Assembly (NCBI RefSeq): GCF_011694815.1
Contig: NZ_CP050177.1
Coordinates: 4,875,001-4,939,000, forward strand
Reading direction: 5' to 3'
DNA from: Streptomyces liangshanensis
Lineage (GTDB): Bacteria; Actinomycetota; Actinomycetes; Streptomycetales; Streptomycetaceae
DNA: 64,000 bases
In this document: positions 47,301-55,787 of the stretch, in pieces
Layout: the number at the start of each line of letters is the position of its first letter
Position numbering within the stretch: position 1 is the first letter of the stretch
Made by a program: the position numbers and the translations under genes
The notes under the pieces: generated by a model
What the model was told of the DNA's origin: nothing
The model's database searches: none
What the model saw: only the letters and a program-made list of their open reading frames with translations

Positions 47301-48743
47301 GTGCTCGACCGAACACGTACAGGCACAGGCAGGGGCACAGGCACAGGCACAGGCACGCGCGCGGACGAACACGCGGGCCCATGCACACCGGCCGCGACGA
47401 CCAGGGGCGAGGCGGCGCTGCCCGACCTCCCGCCGCTCGCGGTCGCCGAGCTGGACCTCGACGGCCCCGACGGTGAGGTGCTGTCGCTGAGGCCGGCGCC
47501 CGGGGGCCCGCCCCTGGGCGAGGGCGGGGTGTACGCGCTGGTACGGCTCCGGGGCCGCCCCGCCGCGACCGTCCTCGGCCACGTGCGCGCGGGCGAGGAC
47601 CCGGCGGAGGCGCTGAGGACGGCGTTCCGCACGCAGCGGACCGGCCGGGAACAACCGGACGAGCGCGACACCGAGCCCACGCTGACCCCGACCCGCACCC
47701 CCACCACTACCCGCACCCCCACTCTCCCCCGTGCCACCGTCGTCGTCGCCACCCGGGAGCGCGCCGCGCAACTCGCCCGCGCCCTCGACTCCCTCGTCGC
47801 CCAGGACCACCCCGACTTCCAGGTCCTCGTCGTCGACAACGCGCCCCGCACCACCGCCACCCGCGACCTCGTCCAGGGCCGTTACGCGGGCCGCGTCGAC
47901 TACGTCGAGGAATCGGTCCCGGGCCTGGCCACCGCCCACAACCGGGGCATCGCCGCCTCGGACGGGGAGGTGCTCGCCTTCACCGACGACGACGTCATCG
48001 CCGATCCGCACTGGCTCACCGCCCTCACCGAACCCTTCGCCACCGACCCCGGCCTCGGCTGCACCACCGGCCTGATCCTCCCGGCCCGGCTCACCACCCC
48101 CGCGCAGATCCTGCTGGAGAGCCACGGCGGCTTCGCGAAGGGCTTTGCGCCACGGCTGTACGACCCGGCTCAACCGCCCCCCGACGAACCGCTGTTCCCC
48201 TTCACCGCGGGCAGCTTCGGCTCGGGCGCCAACATGGCCTTCCGGGCCCAAGTCCTCTCCTCCGTGGGCGGATTCGACCCCGCCACCGGCACCGGGACAC
48301 CCGCCAGGGGCGGCGACGACCTCTACGCCTTCGTCCGGGTCCTGAGCGCGGGACACCGCCTGCGCTACACCCCCGGGGCGCTCGTCTGGCACCACCACCG
48401 CGAGACCTGGCAGGACCTGCGGAACCAGGCGTACGGGTACGGCGCCGGCCTCACCGCGTACCTCACCGCGATCCTGGTCCGCCGCCCCGCGCTGCTGCCC
48501 TCCCTCCTCCTGAAACTGCCACACGGCCTGGCCCACGCCCGCGCGATCACCGCCCAACGGGACGGCACAGCGACCGCCCCCGGCGCGCACGAGACCCCCG
48601 GCACCCCCGCCACGCCCGGCACGCACGGCGCCCAGTCCCACCCCTGGCCGCGCGAGCTGTCGCGACTGGAGCGCCGGGGCATGCTGTACGGTCCCGTCGG
48701 CTACGTCCGGGCCCGCCTGCGGCAGCGCGAGGGCGAGCGATGA
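47301..48743 (+). CDS. GT2 family glycosyltransferase
   Basis: This is a 480-residue inverting glycosyltransferase with the GT-A fold. The nucleotide-sugar site is ATVVVATRERAAQLARALDS, the DxD-like metal site is VLAFTDDDVIADPHWL, the acceptor region is GSFGSGANMAFRAQVLSSVG, and the catalytic acidic motif is in GGDDLYAFVRVLSAG, followed by WHHHRETW. The first about 150 residues include a Gly-Thr repeat (encoded by GGCACA units near 47325-47360) and a Thr/Pro linker. C-terminal hydrophobic residues may touch the membrane. The start is GTG 47301. It is coupled to the deacetylase gene by an ATGA overlap. Confidence 0.9.
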   Translation: MLDRTRTGTGRGTGTGTGTRADEHAGPCTPAATTRGEAALPDLPPLAVAELDLDGPDGEVLSLRPAPGGPPLGEGGVYALVRLRGRPAATVLGHVRAGEDPAEALRTAFRTQRTGREQPDERDTEPTLTPTRTPTTTRTPTLPRATVVVATRERAAQLARALDSLVAQDHPDFQVLVVDNAPRTTATRDLVQGRYAGRVDYVEESVPGLATAHNRGIAASDGEVLAFTDDDVIADPHWLTALTEPFATDPGLGCTTGLILPARLTTPAQILLESHGGFAKGFAPRLYDPAQPPPDEPLFPFTAGSFGSGANMAFRAQVLSSVGGFDPATGTGTPARGGDDLYAFVRVLSAGHRLRYTPGALVWHHHRETWQDLRNQAYGYGAGLTAYLTAILVRRPALLPSLLLKLPHGLAHARAITAQRDGTATAPGAHETPGTPATPGTHGAQSHPWPRELSRLERRGMLYGPVGYVRARLRQREGER

Positions 48744-49558
48744 GCGCGCGGCAGGCGGCGATCCCCGTCCTCCTCTACCACGCCGTGACGGACCACCCGC
48801 CCGCCTGGATCGCCGAATTCACCGTCACCCCGAGGGACTTCGCGGCGCACCTGGACGCCGTGGTCGCCGCGGGCCGTACCCCGGTACCGGTCAGCGCGCT
48901 CGCCCGCCACCTCGCGGACGGCCGCCCCCTGCCGCCCCGGCCCGTCGTCCTCACCTTCGACGACGGCTTCGCCGACCTGCCGGGCCCCACGGCCGAGGCG
49001 CTCGCCGCCCGCCACCTGCCCGCCACCGCCTACCTGACCACCGGGGCCATCACCCCGGGCCGCGTCAGCCTCCTCCCGCCGGCCCCGATGATGCGGATCG
49101 CGCAGGCCCCGCGACTGGCGTCGTACGGGATCGAGGTCGGCGCGCACACCGTCACCCACGCACAGTTGGACACCCTCCCCGCCCGCGACCTGAACCGCGA
49201 ACTGCGCGACTCCAAGGCGGCGTTGGAGGATGTCCTCGGCCACGAGGTGGCACACCTCGCCTACCCGCACGGCTACAACAGCCCGGCGGTACGGCGCGCC
49301 TCCGCCGCCGCCGGGTACGCCTCGGCCGTCGCCGTACGGCACGCGCTCTCCTCGGGGCGCGACGAGTCGTACCGCATCGCACGGCTCATCGTGCGCCGCC
49401 GGCACACCGCGCGGGACGTCGAGCGGTGGATGGACGGCAGAGCGGCGGAGGGGGAGGCGGTGCGGGTCGCGCCGTTCGGCGACTCGCTGCCCACGCTGGG
49501 CTGGCGGCTCTACCGCAGGACCCGGGCCCGCCTGCGCGGACCGGAGTTCGCGGGGTGA
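48740..49558 (+). CDS. polysaccharide deacetylase (NodB/CE4 domain)
   Basis: This is a 272-residue carbohydrate esterase family 4 protein. MT1 is VVLTFDDGFADLPGP with the catalytic Asp and metal Asp, MT2 is EVGAHTVTHAQLDTL with two metal His, and MT3-like LAYPHGYNSPAV follows. It begins VLLYHAVTDHP, as in PgaB/IcaB-type enzymes. It would remove acetyl groups from N-acetylated glycan. It has no obvious signal peptide, so it may act at the cytoplasmic face or rely on another export route. It starts inside the glycosyltransferase stop (ATGA), so the two products are probably made together. Confidence 0.92.
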   Translation: MSARQAAIPVLLYHAVTDHPPAWIAEFTVTPRDFAAHLDAVVAAGRTPVPVSALARHLADGRPLPPRPVVLTFDDGFADLPGPTAEALAARHLPATAYLTTGAITPGRVSLLPPAPMMRIAQAPRLASYGIEVGAHTVTHAQLDTLPARDLNRELRDSKAALEDVLGHEVAHLAYPHGYNSPAVRRASAAAGYASAVAVRHALSSGRDESYRIARLIVRRRHTARDVERWMDGRAAEGEAVRVAPFGDSLPTLGWRLYRRTRARLRGPEFAG

Positions 49559-49682
49559 CCCCTCAACTCCCCTGAGCAACAAGGGCTTACGAGAACAACA
49601 CAAACGCGGTGACAGTTCCTATACTTCGCTTCAGGGACAGCGGCGTGACGGCCGCGACCACATCTGTGGGGGGAGTCGCACT

Positions 49683-51602
49683 GTGCAGCAACGTGTGTCC
49701 ACGCCGGTCCCGGGGAGCGGCGTGCTGCCCCTGCTGGAGGAGCGGGCGGACCCCGGGCGTATGGCGGACGAGCCACCCCCCGAGCGCACGAAGAAGTCCA
49801 CCTCCCACGCGCAACTCGTCTCCTTATGGCTCCTGTTGGTCGCTGGAGGCTCGCTGTGGGCCTGGTCGTTGCCCCGGATCGGCTTCCGTGACATCGGGGA
49901 CTTCGGGCTCCTCGACCGCTTCCCGGTCGTCTTCTACGTCTCGCTGGCCGTCCTGTCGGCCGGCTTCCTCGTCAGCCTGCGCCGCGCGGGCAACGCGCCC
50001 TGGTGGCCGCTGACCTACTGCGTCGCCATGCTCGTGGCGCTCAAGGCGCCACCGGCCCTGCTCTACGACTCGGTGCGTTACGCGTGGGCGTCGAAGCACG
50101 ACGCCGTGATCGCCCGGCTCCTGTCCGAGGGGACGTTCCACCCGTACACCGAACTGTCCGGCGGCATGTCGGCGTACGACCAGTGGCCCGGCTTCTTCTC
50201 GCTCAACGCGGCGCTGGTCAGGGCCTTCGGCGTGGAGGGTGCCGCCGCGTACACCAACTGGGCGCCCGTGGCCTTCGGGTTGCTGATGATCCCGGTCCTG
50301 GTGCTCATCTACCGCACCTTCACCGACGACCGGCGCCTGGTGTGGACGGCGGTCTGGATCTTCCAGCTCGCCAACTGGGTGGGCCAGGACTACCTCGCCC
50401 CGCAGGCCTTCGCGTACCTGGTGTTCCTGACCGTGTTCGCCGTCGTCGTACGGCACTTCGTCCGGCCGGGCTCCGCCGGGCGGCTGCGCGACCCCGCGCA
50501 CCTCGACCCGGCCGCGGCGCCCGTGCCCCCGTCCGCGACGCGGCGGCAGCGGGCGGTCGGCGTGGCGGTGCTCGTCCCGCTGATCGCCGCGGTCAACGCC
50601 TCGCACCAACTGACGCCCGTCATGCTCTGCATGACCCTGACGGCGCTCTGCCTCACCCGCCGCTACCGCAACCTCGGGCTGCTCGTGGTGACCGGGGCGG
50701 TGATGCTCGCCTGGGACCTGACGATGGGCCGCCCGCTGTTCCTGGACACCCTCGGCACCCTGCGCGACTCGGCGGGCCAACTGCTCAAGAACTCCCGCCC
50801 CGGATTCGCGGGTGAACCGACCGGCCCCGGACCGGAGTTGGTGGGTACAGCCAACATCCTGATGGTCGTCGCGCTCGCCGTACTCGCCGGGTCGGCCGTC
50901 CTGCTGCGGCGTCGGCTGACCCACGGCGCGCTGCCGTTGCTGCTGGCCGCGGCGGCGCCGGTGCCGCTCTTCGCGGTCAACGACTACGGCGGCGAAATGC
51001 TCTTCCGCGTCTACCTGTTCGGGCTGCCGGGCACGGCGTTCTTCGCCGCCGCCGCGCTCGTCCCGGCGGCCGCCCAGGCCGGCCGGGCCCGCCGCCTCGC
51101 GCGCCGGGTCGCGGTGGTGGCGCTGCCGGTCGCGCTGATCGCCCTGCTGGCCGGCTTCCTGCCCTCGTACTACGGCAAGGAGGGCATGCAGTACGCGCCG
51201 CCCGCGGAGACCGCGTTGGTGGAACGCGCCTACGACCGGGCGCCCGAGGGCTCACTGATCCTCGCCACCACCGGGTCGTTCCCGGGCGCGTACTACCACT
51301 ACGACCGTTACGAGCGCTGGTTCTTCACCGAGCAGGAGGTCCCGGAGAACCTGAGGATGCTCAAGGACCCGGCGGGCTACCTGGACGCCGGCATCCCGCC
51401 CGGCCGGACCGCGTACGTGATCCTCACCCCGACGCAGGAGGAGGCGACCATCGGCGAGGGCTACCTGCCGGCCGGGGGCTTCGCGCGCATGAGCGAGGCG
51501 CTGAAGCGCTCGCCGCACTTCCGCGTGGTGGAGGAGAGCCGGTACGGCCTGGTCCTGGAGCACGTCGAGACCCCCGCGCCCACCCCACCCACCACCCCCT
51601 GA
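49683..51602 (+). CDS. polytopic membrane protein, glycosyltransferase-like, with a TTA codon
   Basis: This is a 639-residue protein with a short cytoplasmic N-terminus, about 12 membrane helices from AQLVSLWLLLVAGGSLWAWS onward, and a C-terminal soluble domain (about 510-630: EGSLILATTGSFPGAYYHYD, YVILTPTQEEA). A large loop after the second helix contains YDSVRYAWASKHDAVIARLL with an Asp, as in GT-C-type enzymes. A polyprenyl-sugar transferase or polymerase role is plausible, not proven. I chose GTG 49683 because GGGGGAG precedes it; ATG 49761 is the alternative. The leucine codon TTA at 49824-49826 lies within either version, so translation should need bldA. Confidence 0.8.
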   Translation: MQQRVSTPVPGSGVLPLLEERADPGRMADEPPPERTKKSTSHAQLVSLWLLLVAGGSLWAWSLPRIGFRDIGDFGLLDRFPVVFYVSLAVLSAGFLVSLRRAGNAPWWPLTYCVAMLVALKAPPALLYDSVRYAWASKHDAVIARLLSEGTFHPYTELSGGMSAYDQWPGFFSLNAALVRAFGVEGAAAYTNWAPVAFGLLMIPVLVLIYRTFTDDRRLVWTAVWIFQLANWVGQDYLAPQAFAYLVFLTVFAVVVRHFVRPGSAGRLRDPAHLDPAAAPVPPSATRRQRAVGVAVLVPLIAAVNASHQLTPVMLCMTLTALCLTRRYRNLGLLVVTGAVMLAWDLTMGRPLFLDTLGTLRDSAGQLLKNSRPGFAGEPTGPGPELVGTANILMVVALAVLAGSAVLLRRRLTHGALPLLLAAAAPVPLFAVNDYGGEMLFRVYLFGLPGTAFFAAAALVPAAAQAGRARRLARRVAVVALPVALIALLAGFLPSYYGKEGMQYAPPAETALVERAYDRAPEGSLILATTGSFPGAYYHYDRYERWFFTEQEVPENLRMLKDPAGYLDAGIPPGRTAYVILTPTQEEATIGEGYLPAGGFARMSEALKRSPHFRVVEESRYGLVLEHVETPAPTPPTTP

Positions 51603-51618
51603 CGCGGAGGCCACCGCC

Positions 51619-52536
51619 ATGCGACCAGGAGACACCGACAACACCCACGCCACGACCAGCCCCAACAAGGAGCCCGCGCCCCCCGCCGAACAAGCCCAAC
51701 CCCCCACCACCACGACGGAGCCCGCCGCGACGGCGGAGTCCGCGCCGAGGACGGAGTCCGCGCCGAGGACGGAGTCCGCGCCGAGGACGGAGCCCGCGCC
51801 GAGGACGGAGCCCGCCCCGAGGACGGAGCCCGCCCCGACGGCGGAATCCGCGCCGGCGGGGGAGTCTGCCCCCGAACCAGTGCTGCCCACAGCGGCAACT
51901 CCCGAGCCCGCAACTCCCAGGCCCGCAACCTCCGAGCCCGCCACCCTCACACCCCAGGCTCCCGAGCCCGAGCCCGCCACCGCCCCACCCGGGCCCCGTA
52001 CCTCCCGCACCCACCACGCCTCCCGCGCCCCCCTCCCTCCCCGCGACCACCTCGCCCTCCGGGCCGCTCTTGCCCTGTCCGGCTGGGTCGCCCTGGCCGC
52101 CACCGTCCAGCCCGACGGGTGGCCCTCGCGGTGGATACCGGTCCTCCTCTTCGTGACCCTCGGCCCCGGCCTCGCCCTCCTGCTCCCGCAACCGCCGCGC
52201 CCCGCCGCCCGGCTGGAGGTGCTGGCGCTCGCCGCGCCCCTGAGCCTCTCCCTCGCCACGCTCGCCGCCACCGCGCTGTTCCTGGTGTCCGGCTTCTCGG
52301 CCACCGTCTTCCTCGCCTCGCTCGCCACCGTCACCACCCTCGCGAGCCTCCTCCCCGCCCTCCCCCTGCCTGCCGCCAGGCAGACCCTCCCCCTGCCCGC
52401 CGCCAGGCAGACCCCCCTGCCCGCCGCCAGGCAGACCCCCCTGCCCGCCGCCAGGCAGACCCCCCTGCCCGCCGCCAGGCAGGGCACGACCGAGCGGACC
52501 GCGTTACGCGAGCCGGATCCCGAGGTCCCCCGATGA
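51619..52536 (+). CDS. repeat-rich membrane protein of unknown function, with a TTA codon
   Basis: This is a 305-residue protein in three parts. Residues about 1-130 are a disordered Pro/Glu/Thr/Ala region with hexapeptide repeats (SAPRTE, PAPRTE). Residues about 135-245 hold three or four hydrophobic helices (LALRAALALSGWVALAATV, WIPVLLFVTLGPGLALLLP, VLALAAPLSLSLATLAATAL). The tail repeats LPAARQTP about five times. It sits directly between the membrane glycosyltransferase-like gene and the GH26-like gene, overlapping the latter by four bases. TTA at 52504-52506 near its end again predicts bldA dependence. The family is unknown. Confidence 0.75.
   Translation: MRPGDTDNTHATTSPNKEPAPPAEQAQPPTTTTEPAATAESAPRTESAPRTESAPRTEPAPRTEPAPRTEPAPTAESAPAGESAPEPVLPTAATPEPATPRPATSEPATLTPQAPEPEPATAPPGPRTSRTHHASRAPLPPRDHLALRAALALSGWVALAATVQPDGWPSRWIPVLLFVTLGPGLALLLPQPPRPAARLEVLALAAPLSLSLATLAATALFLVSGFSATVFLASLATVTTLASLLPALPLPAARQTLPLPAARQTPLPAARQTPLPAARQTPLPAARQGTTERTALREPDPEVPR
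51721..51870 (+). repeat. coding 18-bp minisatellite
   Basis: About eight tandem copies of TCCGCGCCGAGGACGGAG and close variants encode the hexapeptide repeat S/P-A-P-R-T-E. Copies differ mainly in the first codon and in PAPRTE versus PAPTAE. Length variation between strains would be expected. Confidence 0.9.
52361..52483 (+). repeat. coding 24-bp minisatellite
   Basis: About five tandem copies of CCCCTGCCCGCCGCCAGG plus CAGACC encode L-P-A-A-R-Q-T-P in the C-terminal tail. The last three copies are almost identical, which suggests recent slippage. Confidence 0.9.
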
Positions 52537-53606
52537 CGGAACGCCCGCCCCGTAACACCCGCGGGGCCGCCCTCCTCGCCGTCGCCCTGACCGCGATCGG
52601 CGCGCTGCTCACCGGAGCCGGCCTCTGGATCGACCGGCAGGAGAACGGACCGACGCCCCAGGCGAGTTGCGCACCCACCCCCCTGCTGGAGTCACCCTGC
52701 GGAGCCTGGTGGGGCGCGTACGTGCCGTACGCGGAGAACGGCTCGCTCACCGACGCCGTCCACGGCTTCGAGCGCAGGATCGGCCGCAAGCTCGACCTTG
52801 TCTACAACTACCACGACATGTCCGGCACCCCGCTCGACGGGACGCTCCTCACCCCCGACGAGAGGGAACTGGGCACGGACCGGATGCTGATGCTCGCCTG
52901 GGAGTCCACCGTCTGGACCGAGCCGCACCACCGGAACTGGACAGAGACACAGCTCGGTTGGGACAAGGTCGCCTCCGGGGACCTCGACGAGGAGATCATC
53001 GATCCGCAGGCCCGCCGCCTCAAGGCGTACGGCAAACCGGTCTTCTTCTCCTTCGACCAGGAGACCGACTTCCGCACCCCGGACGCCGGCACCCCCGAGG
53101 AGTTCGTCGCCGCCTACCGGCACCTCTACGACCGGTTCGAGCAGCTCGGCGTGGACAACGTGGTGTGGGTGTGGACCGTGTCCGGCTACCTGGGCAACGC
53201 CGAGCTGATGAAGAAGCTCTACCCGGGGGACGCGTACGTCGACTGGATCGGCATGGACCAGTACAACTACTTCCAGTGCCACGACTCCCCGGACTGGCTC
53301 GACTTCGACCGCAGCCAGCGCCCGTCGTACGACTGGCTGCGCGCGAACATCTCGGACTCCAAGCCGGTGATGCTCTCCGAGTTCAGTACGGCACCCGACC
53401 CGGCCAGGCCCGACCGGCAGCGCGGTTGGTACGAGGCCATCCCGAAGACCGCGCCGACCCTGCCGAAGGTGAAGGCGCTGGTGCACTGGAACCGCCCCGT
53501 ACCGGGCCCCGACTGCGACCTGACCGTCAACAAGGGCCCGGCGCTGGAGGGTTACCGGAAGGCGGGCCGCGACGGCTACTTCAATCAGCCGCTGCCCGCT
53601 CCGTAG
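52533..53606 (+). CDS. GH26-like glycoside hydrolase, membrane-anchored or secreted
   Basis: This is a 357-residue protein with an N-terminal hydrophobic signal or anchor (AALLAVALTAIGALLTGAGL, about 12-31) and then a TIM-barrel hydrolase. The acid/base Glu is probably in FFSFDQETDFRTP, and the nucleophile Glu in PVMLSEFSTAPD. WVWTVSGYLG and WIGMDQYNY fit GH26 beta-mannanase-like enzymes. Acting outside the cell, it could trim the polysaccharide made by the neighbouring enzymes, as hydrolases of alginate or cellulose clusters do. ATG 52533 overlaps the preceding stop (ATGA). Its end overlaps the convergent flippase gene by 22 bp. Confidence 0.87.
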   Translation: MTERPPRNTRGAALLAVALTAIGALLTGAGLWIDRQENGPTPQASCAPTPLLESPCGAWWGAYVPYAENGSLTDAVHGFERRIGRKLDLVYNYHDMSGTPLDGTLLTPDERELGTDRMLMLAWESTVWTEPHHRNWTETQLGWDKVASGDLDEEIIDPQARRLKAYGKPVFFSFDQETDFRTPDAGTPEEFVAAYRHLYDRFEQLGVDNVVWVWTVSGYLGNAELMKKLYPGDAYVDWIGMDQYNYFQCHDSPDWLDFDRSQRPSYDWLRANISDSKPVMLSEFSTAPDPARPDRQRGWYEAIPKTAPTLPKVKALVHWNRPVPGPDCDLTVNKGPALEGYRKAGRDGYFNQPLPAP

Positions 53607-55786
53607 CGCCGTACAAGAAGTGCCCGTACGGCGAGCGCCACGCCCGCCACCCCGGCCACCCCCAGGAACACCGGCACGGGCGCGGCGGCGAACGCCTGCT
53701 GCGCCGCCCAGCCGGTGATCACCAGCACCCACAACACCCCGGCGACCACCCGGCCGTCGGCCCGTACGGCCCACAGGGCCAGGGCGGCCAGCCCGAGACA
53801 CAGCAGTTGGAGGGCCACCGGCAGCGCGCGCAGCACGTCGTCCCGCCCGAACGCCCCACCACCCGACGGAAGATGAAGATGCCCCACCGCATCGGTCAGG
53901 ACGTCAGCGACCGGCCCGTGCCAGGGCCCCGCGGCCCGATCGGGCCGTACGCCGAGCAGCGGGGGCGCCGCGTGCAGCGACGCGAAACTGATCAGCAGCC
54001 CGGTCCCGAGGAGCACCGGCCGGGGCCGGACCAGTGACGCGGCGGCGCACTGGACGACCACCAGCAGGATGCCCCCGGCGAGGGTCAGCGGCGGCAGGGC
54101 GTCGAGCAACTCCCGCCCGGTCAAAGGGGCTTGGCCGAGCGGTACGACCCGTACCAGCGGCGACCAGATCAGCCCGGCCGCCAGCCCGAGCAGCAGCCAC
54201 AGCAGCGTGATCCAGCGATCCTCACGCGCACTCCCCACCGCGGGCCGCCGCGCGGCCCCCACCGGGACGCCGACGGCCGGTGAGCCGGAGGGGTGCGGGC
54301 GCTGCCGGCTCGCGTGGTGCGGATACGCCGTCCGCCGGGCCCAGTTGGTGCCGTACCCGTCGTCCGGCGGTACGGTCCGCGGCTCGCCGCCCTCCTGCCG
54401 TAGGCCCCCGGCCCCCGCCCCCGCCCCCTCCCGTCGTGCGAGCCGTGCGACCCGCGCGCCCCGCGCCGGCCAGGTGGCGCGCGGCGGCCGGCCGCTCAGC
54501 GCCGCCCGCAGCCCCGGCGCCGCGACCAGCGCGACCAGCGTCATGGACCCCAGCATCGCCAGGCCCGCCCCGGAGATCCCGGTGGGCCCGAGCAGGACCG
54601 TCGCGCTGCCCAGCACCAGCAGGCACATCCCGCCCTGGAGGACCGCGAGCATGCCCGTACGGCCCTGGACGCGCAGCACCCCGATGTACAACTCGACCAC
54701 CACGCGGGGGAGCGCGGCGGCCGCCAGCAGCCGCAGCACGGTCGTGCCGTGCGAGGCGTAGTCCGCCCCGAACGGCGCGAGCACCTGCGGGGCGAAGACC
54801 ACCAGCACCAGGACGACCGGCACCAGCAGGACCGTCATCCGGCGCAGCGCCCCCCGCACCCCCTCCGCCAGCCGCTCGGGACGGTGCGAGGCGTGGGCGG
54901 TGAGCGAGGAGGCCATGTTGATGGCCATGAACTCCATCGTGCCGCCGACGGTGTACGCGGTGTAGAAGAAGGCGTTGTGCGCGGCGTCGAAGCGGACCGC
55001 GACCATCACCGGCAGCAGGTTGATCATCGCGAGGCTGAAGAGCGCCCCGACCGAGTCCCCGGCGAGGAACCGCCCGATGTCCCGCGGGCTCAGCGGTTCA
55101 CGGTCGTGGTCGGCCTCGGCCTGGCGGGGGATGAGCTTGCGGAAGATCAGCCAGCCGAGCGGCAGGACGGACAGGGCGATCGCGGCGGCCCAGGAGACGA
55201 ACACGCCGAGGACGGGCATCGCCGTGGCGAACGCGACGAGCAGCAGCAGCTTGCCGATCGAGAAGACGGCGTTGCCGACCGGCACCCAGAAGGCCTTCCT
55301 GAGCCCGGTCAGCACACCGTCCTGGAGGGTGAGCAGGGCCCAGGTCACGCAGGAGGCGGTGAAGACGAGCCCGGCGGTGAGGCCGTCGAGAGGCGCGTAC
55401 GACGGGCCCCAGAGGTCGAGGGTCAGCAGGAACACCACACAGGCGACGCAGACGACCAGCGAACTGACCGCGTACGCGCGCAGGACCAGCGAGCCGGTGG
55501 CCCGGCCGGCCCGGGGCACGTACCGCACCACCGCGCCGATCATGGTGGTCGCGGTGATCGAGGCGAGCAGCCGCATGGCGGCGATGGCCGCCGAGCCCTG
55601 CCCGACGGCCTCTTCGGTGTAGTAGCGGGCGGCGACGAGCCAGAAGCCCAGGCCCAGGGCGGCGGAGACGCCGGTGGAGAGCATGAGCGCGTACGCGTTG
55701 CGGAACATCGAGTCGTGCCCGGCACGCGCGGCGTCCGCCGTCCCGGCCGGGCCGGCGGGACCCCGCAGCCGGGTGGTCCCGGCCAC
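53585..55786 (-). CDS. Wzx/MATE-like polysaccharide flippase with C-terminal membrane extension
   Basis: This is a 733-residue membrane protein. Residues about 25-450 form 12-14 helices of an oligosaccharide flippase (NAYALMLSTGVSAALGLGFW; AAIAAMRLLASITATTMIGA; LEVEL of identity not computed). It would move a polyprenyl-linked glycan across the membrane. A basic loop (about 450-540) links to an extra block of five or six helices (about 545-733) with no clear match. GTG 55786 begins one base after the stop of the aminotransferase-like gene; ATG 55708 is an alternative start nearer the first helix. The C-terminus overlaps the GH26-like gene on the other strand. Confidence 0.82.
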   Translation of the reverse strand: MAGTTRLRGPAGPAGTADAARAGHDSMFRNAYALMLSTGVSAALGLGFWLVAARYYTEEAVGQGSAAIAAMRLLASITATTMIGAVVRYVPRAGRATGSLVLRAYAVSSLVVCVACVVFLLTLDLWGPSYAPLDGLTAGLVFTASCVTWALLTLQDGVLTGLRKAFWVPVGNAVFSIGKLLLLVAFATAMPVLGVFVSWAAAIALSVLPLGWLIFRKLIPRQAEADHDREPLSPRDIGRFLAGDSVGALFSLAMINLLPVMVAVRFDAAHNAFFYTAYTVGGTMEFMAINMASSLTAHASHRPERLAEGVRGALRRMTVLLVPVVLVLVVFAPQVLAPFGADYASHGTTVLRLLAAAALPRVVVELYIGVLRVQGRTGMLAVLQGGMCLLVLGSATVLLGPTGISGAGLAMLGSMTLVALVAAPGLRAALSGRPPRATWPARGARVARLARREGAGAGAGGLRQEGGEPRTVPPDDGYGTNWARRTAYPHHASRQRPHPSGSPAVGVPVGAARRPAVGSAREDRWITLLWLLLGLAAGLIWSPLVRVVPLGQAPLTGRELLDALPPLTLAGGILLVVVQCAAASLVRPRPVLLGTGLLISFASLHAAPPLLGVRPDRAAGPWHGPVADVLTDAVGHLHLPSGGGAFGRDDVLRALPVALQLLCLGLAALALWAVRADGRVVAGVLWVLVITGWAAQQAFAAAPVPVFLGVAGVAGVALAVRALLVRRYGAGSG

Positions 55787-55787
55787 C

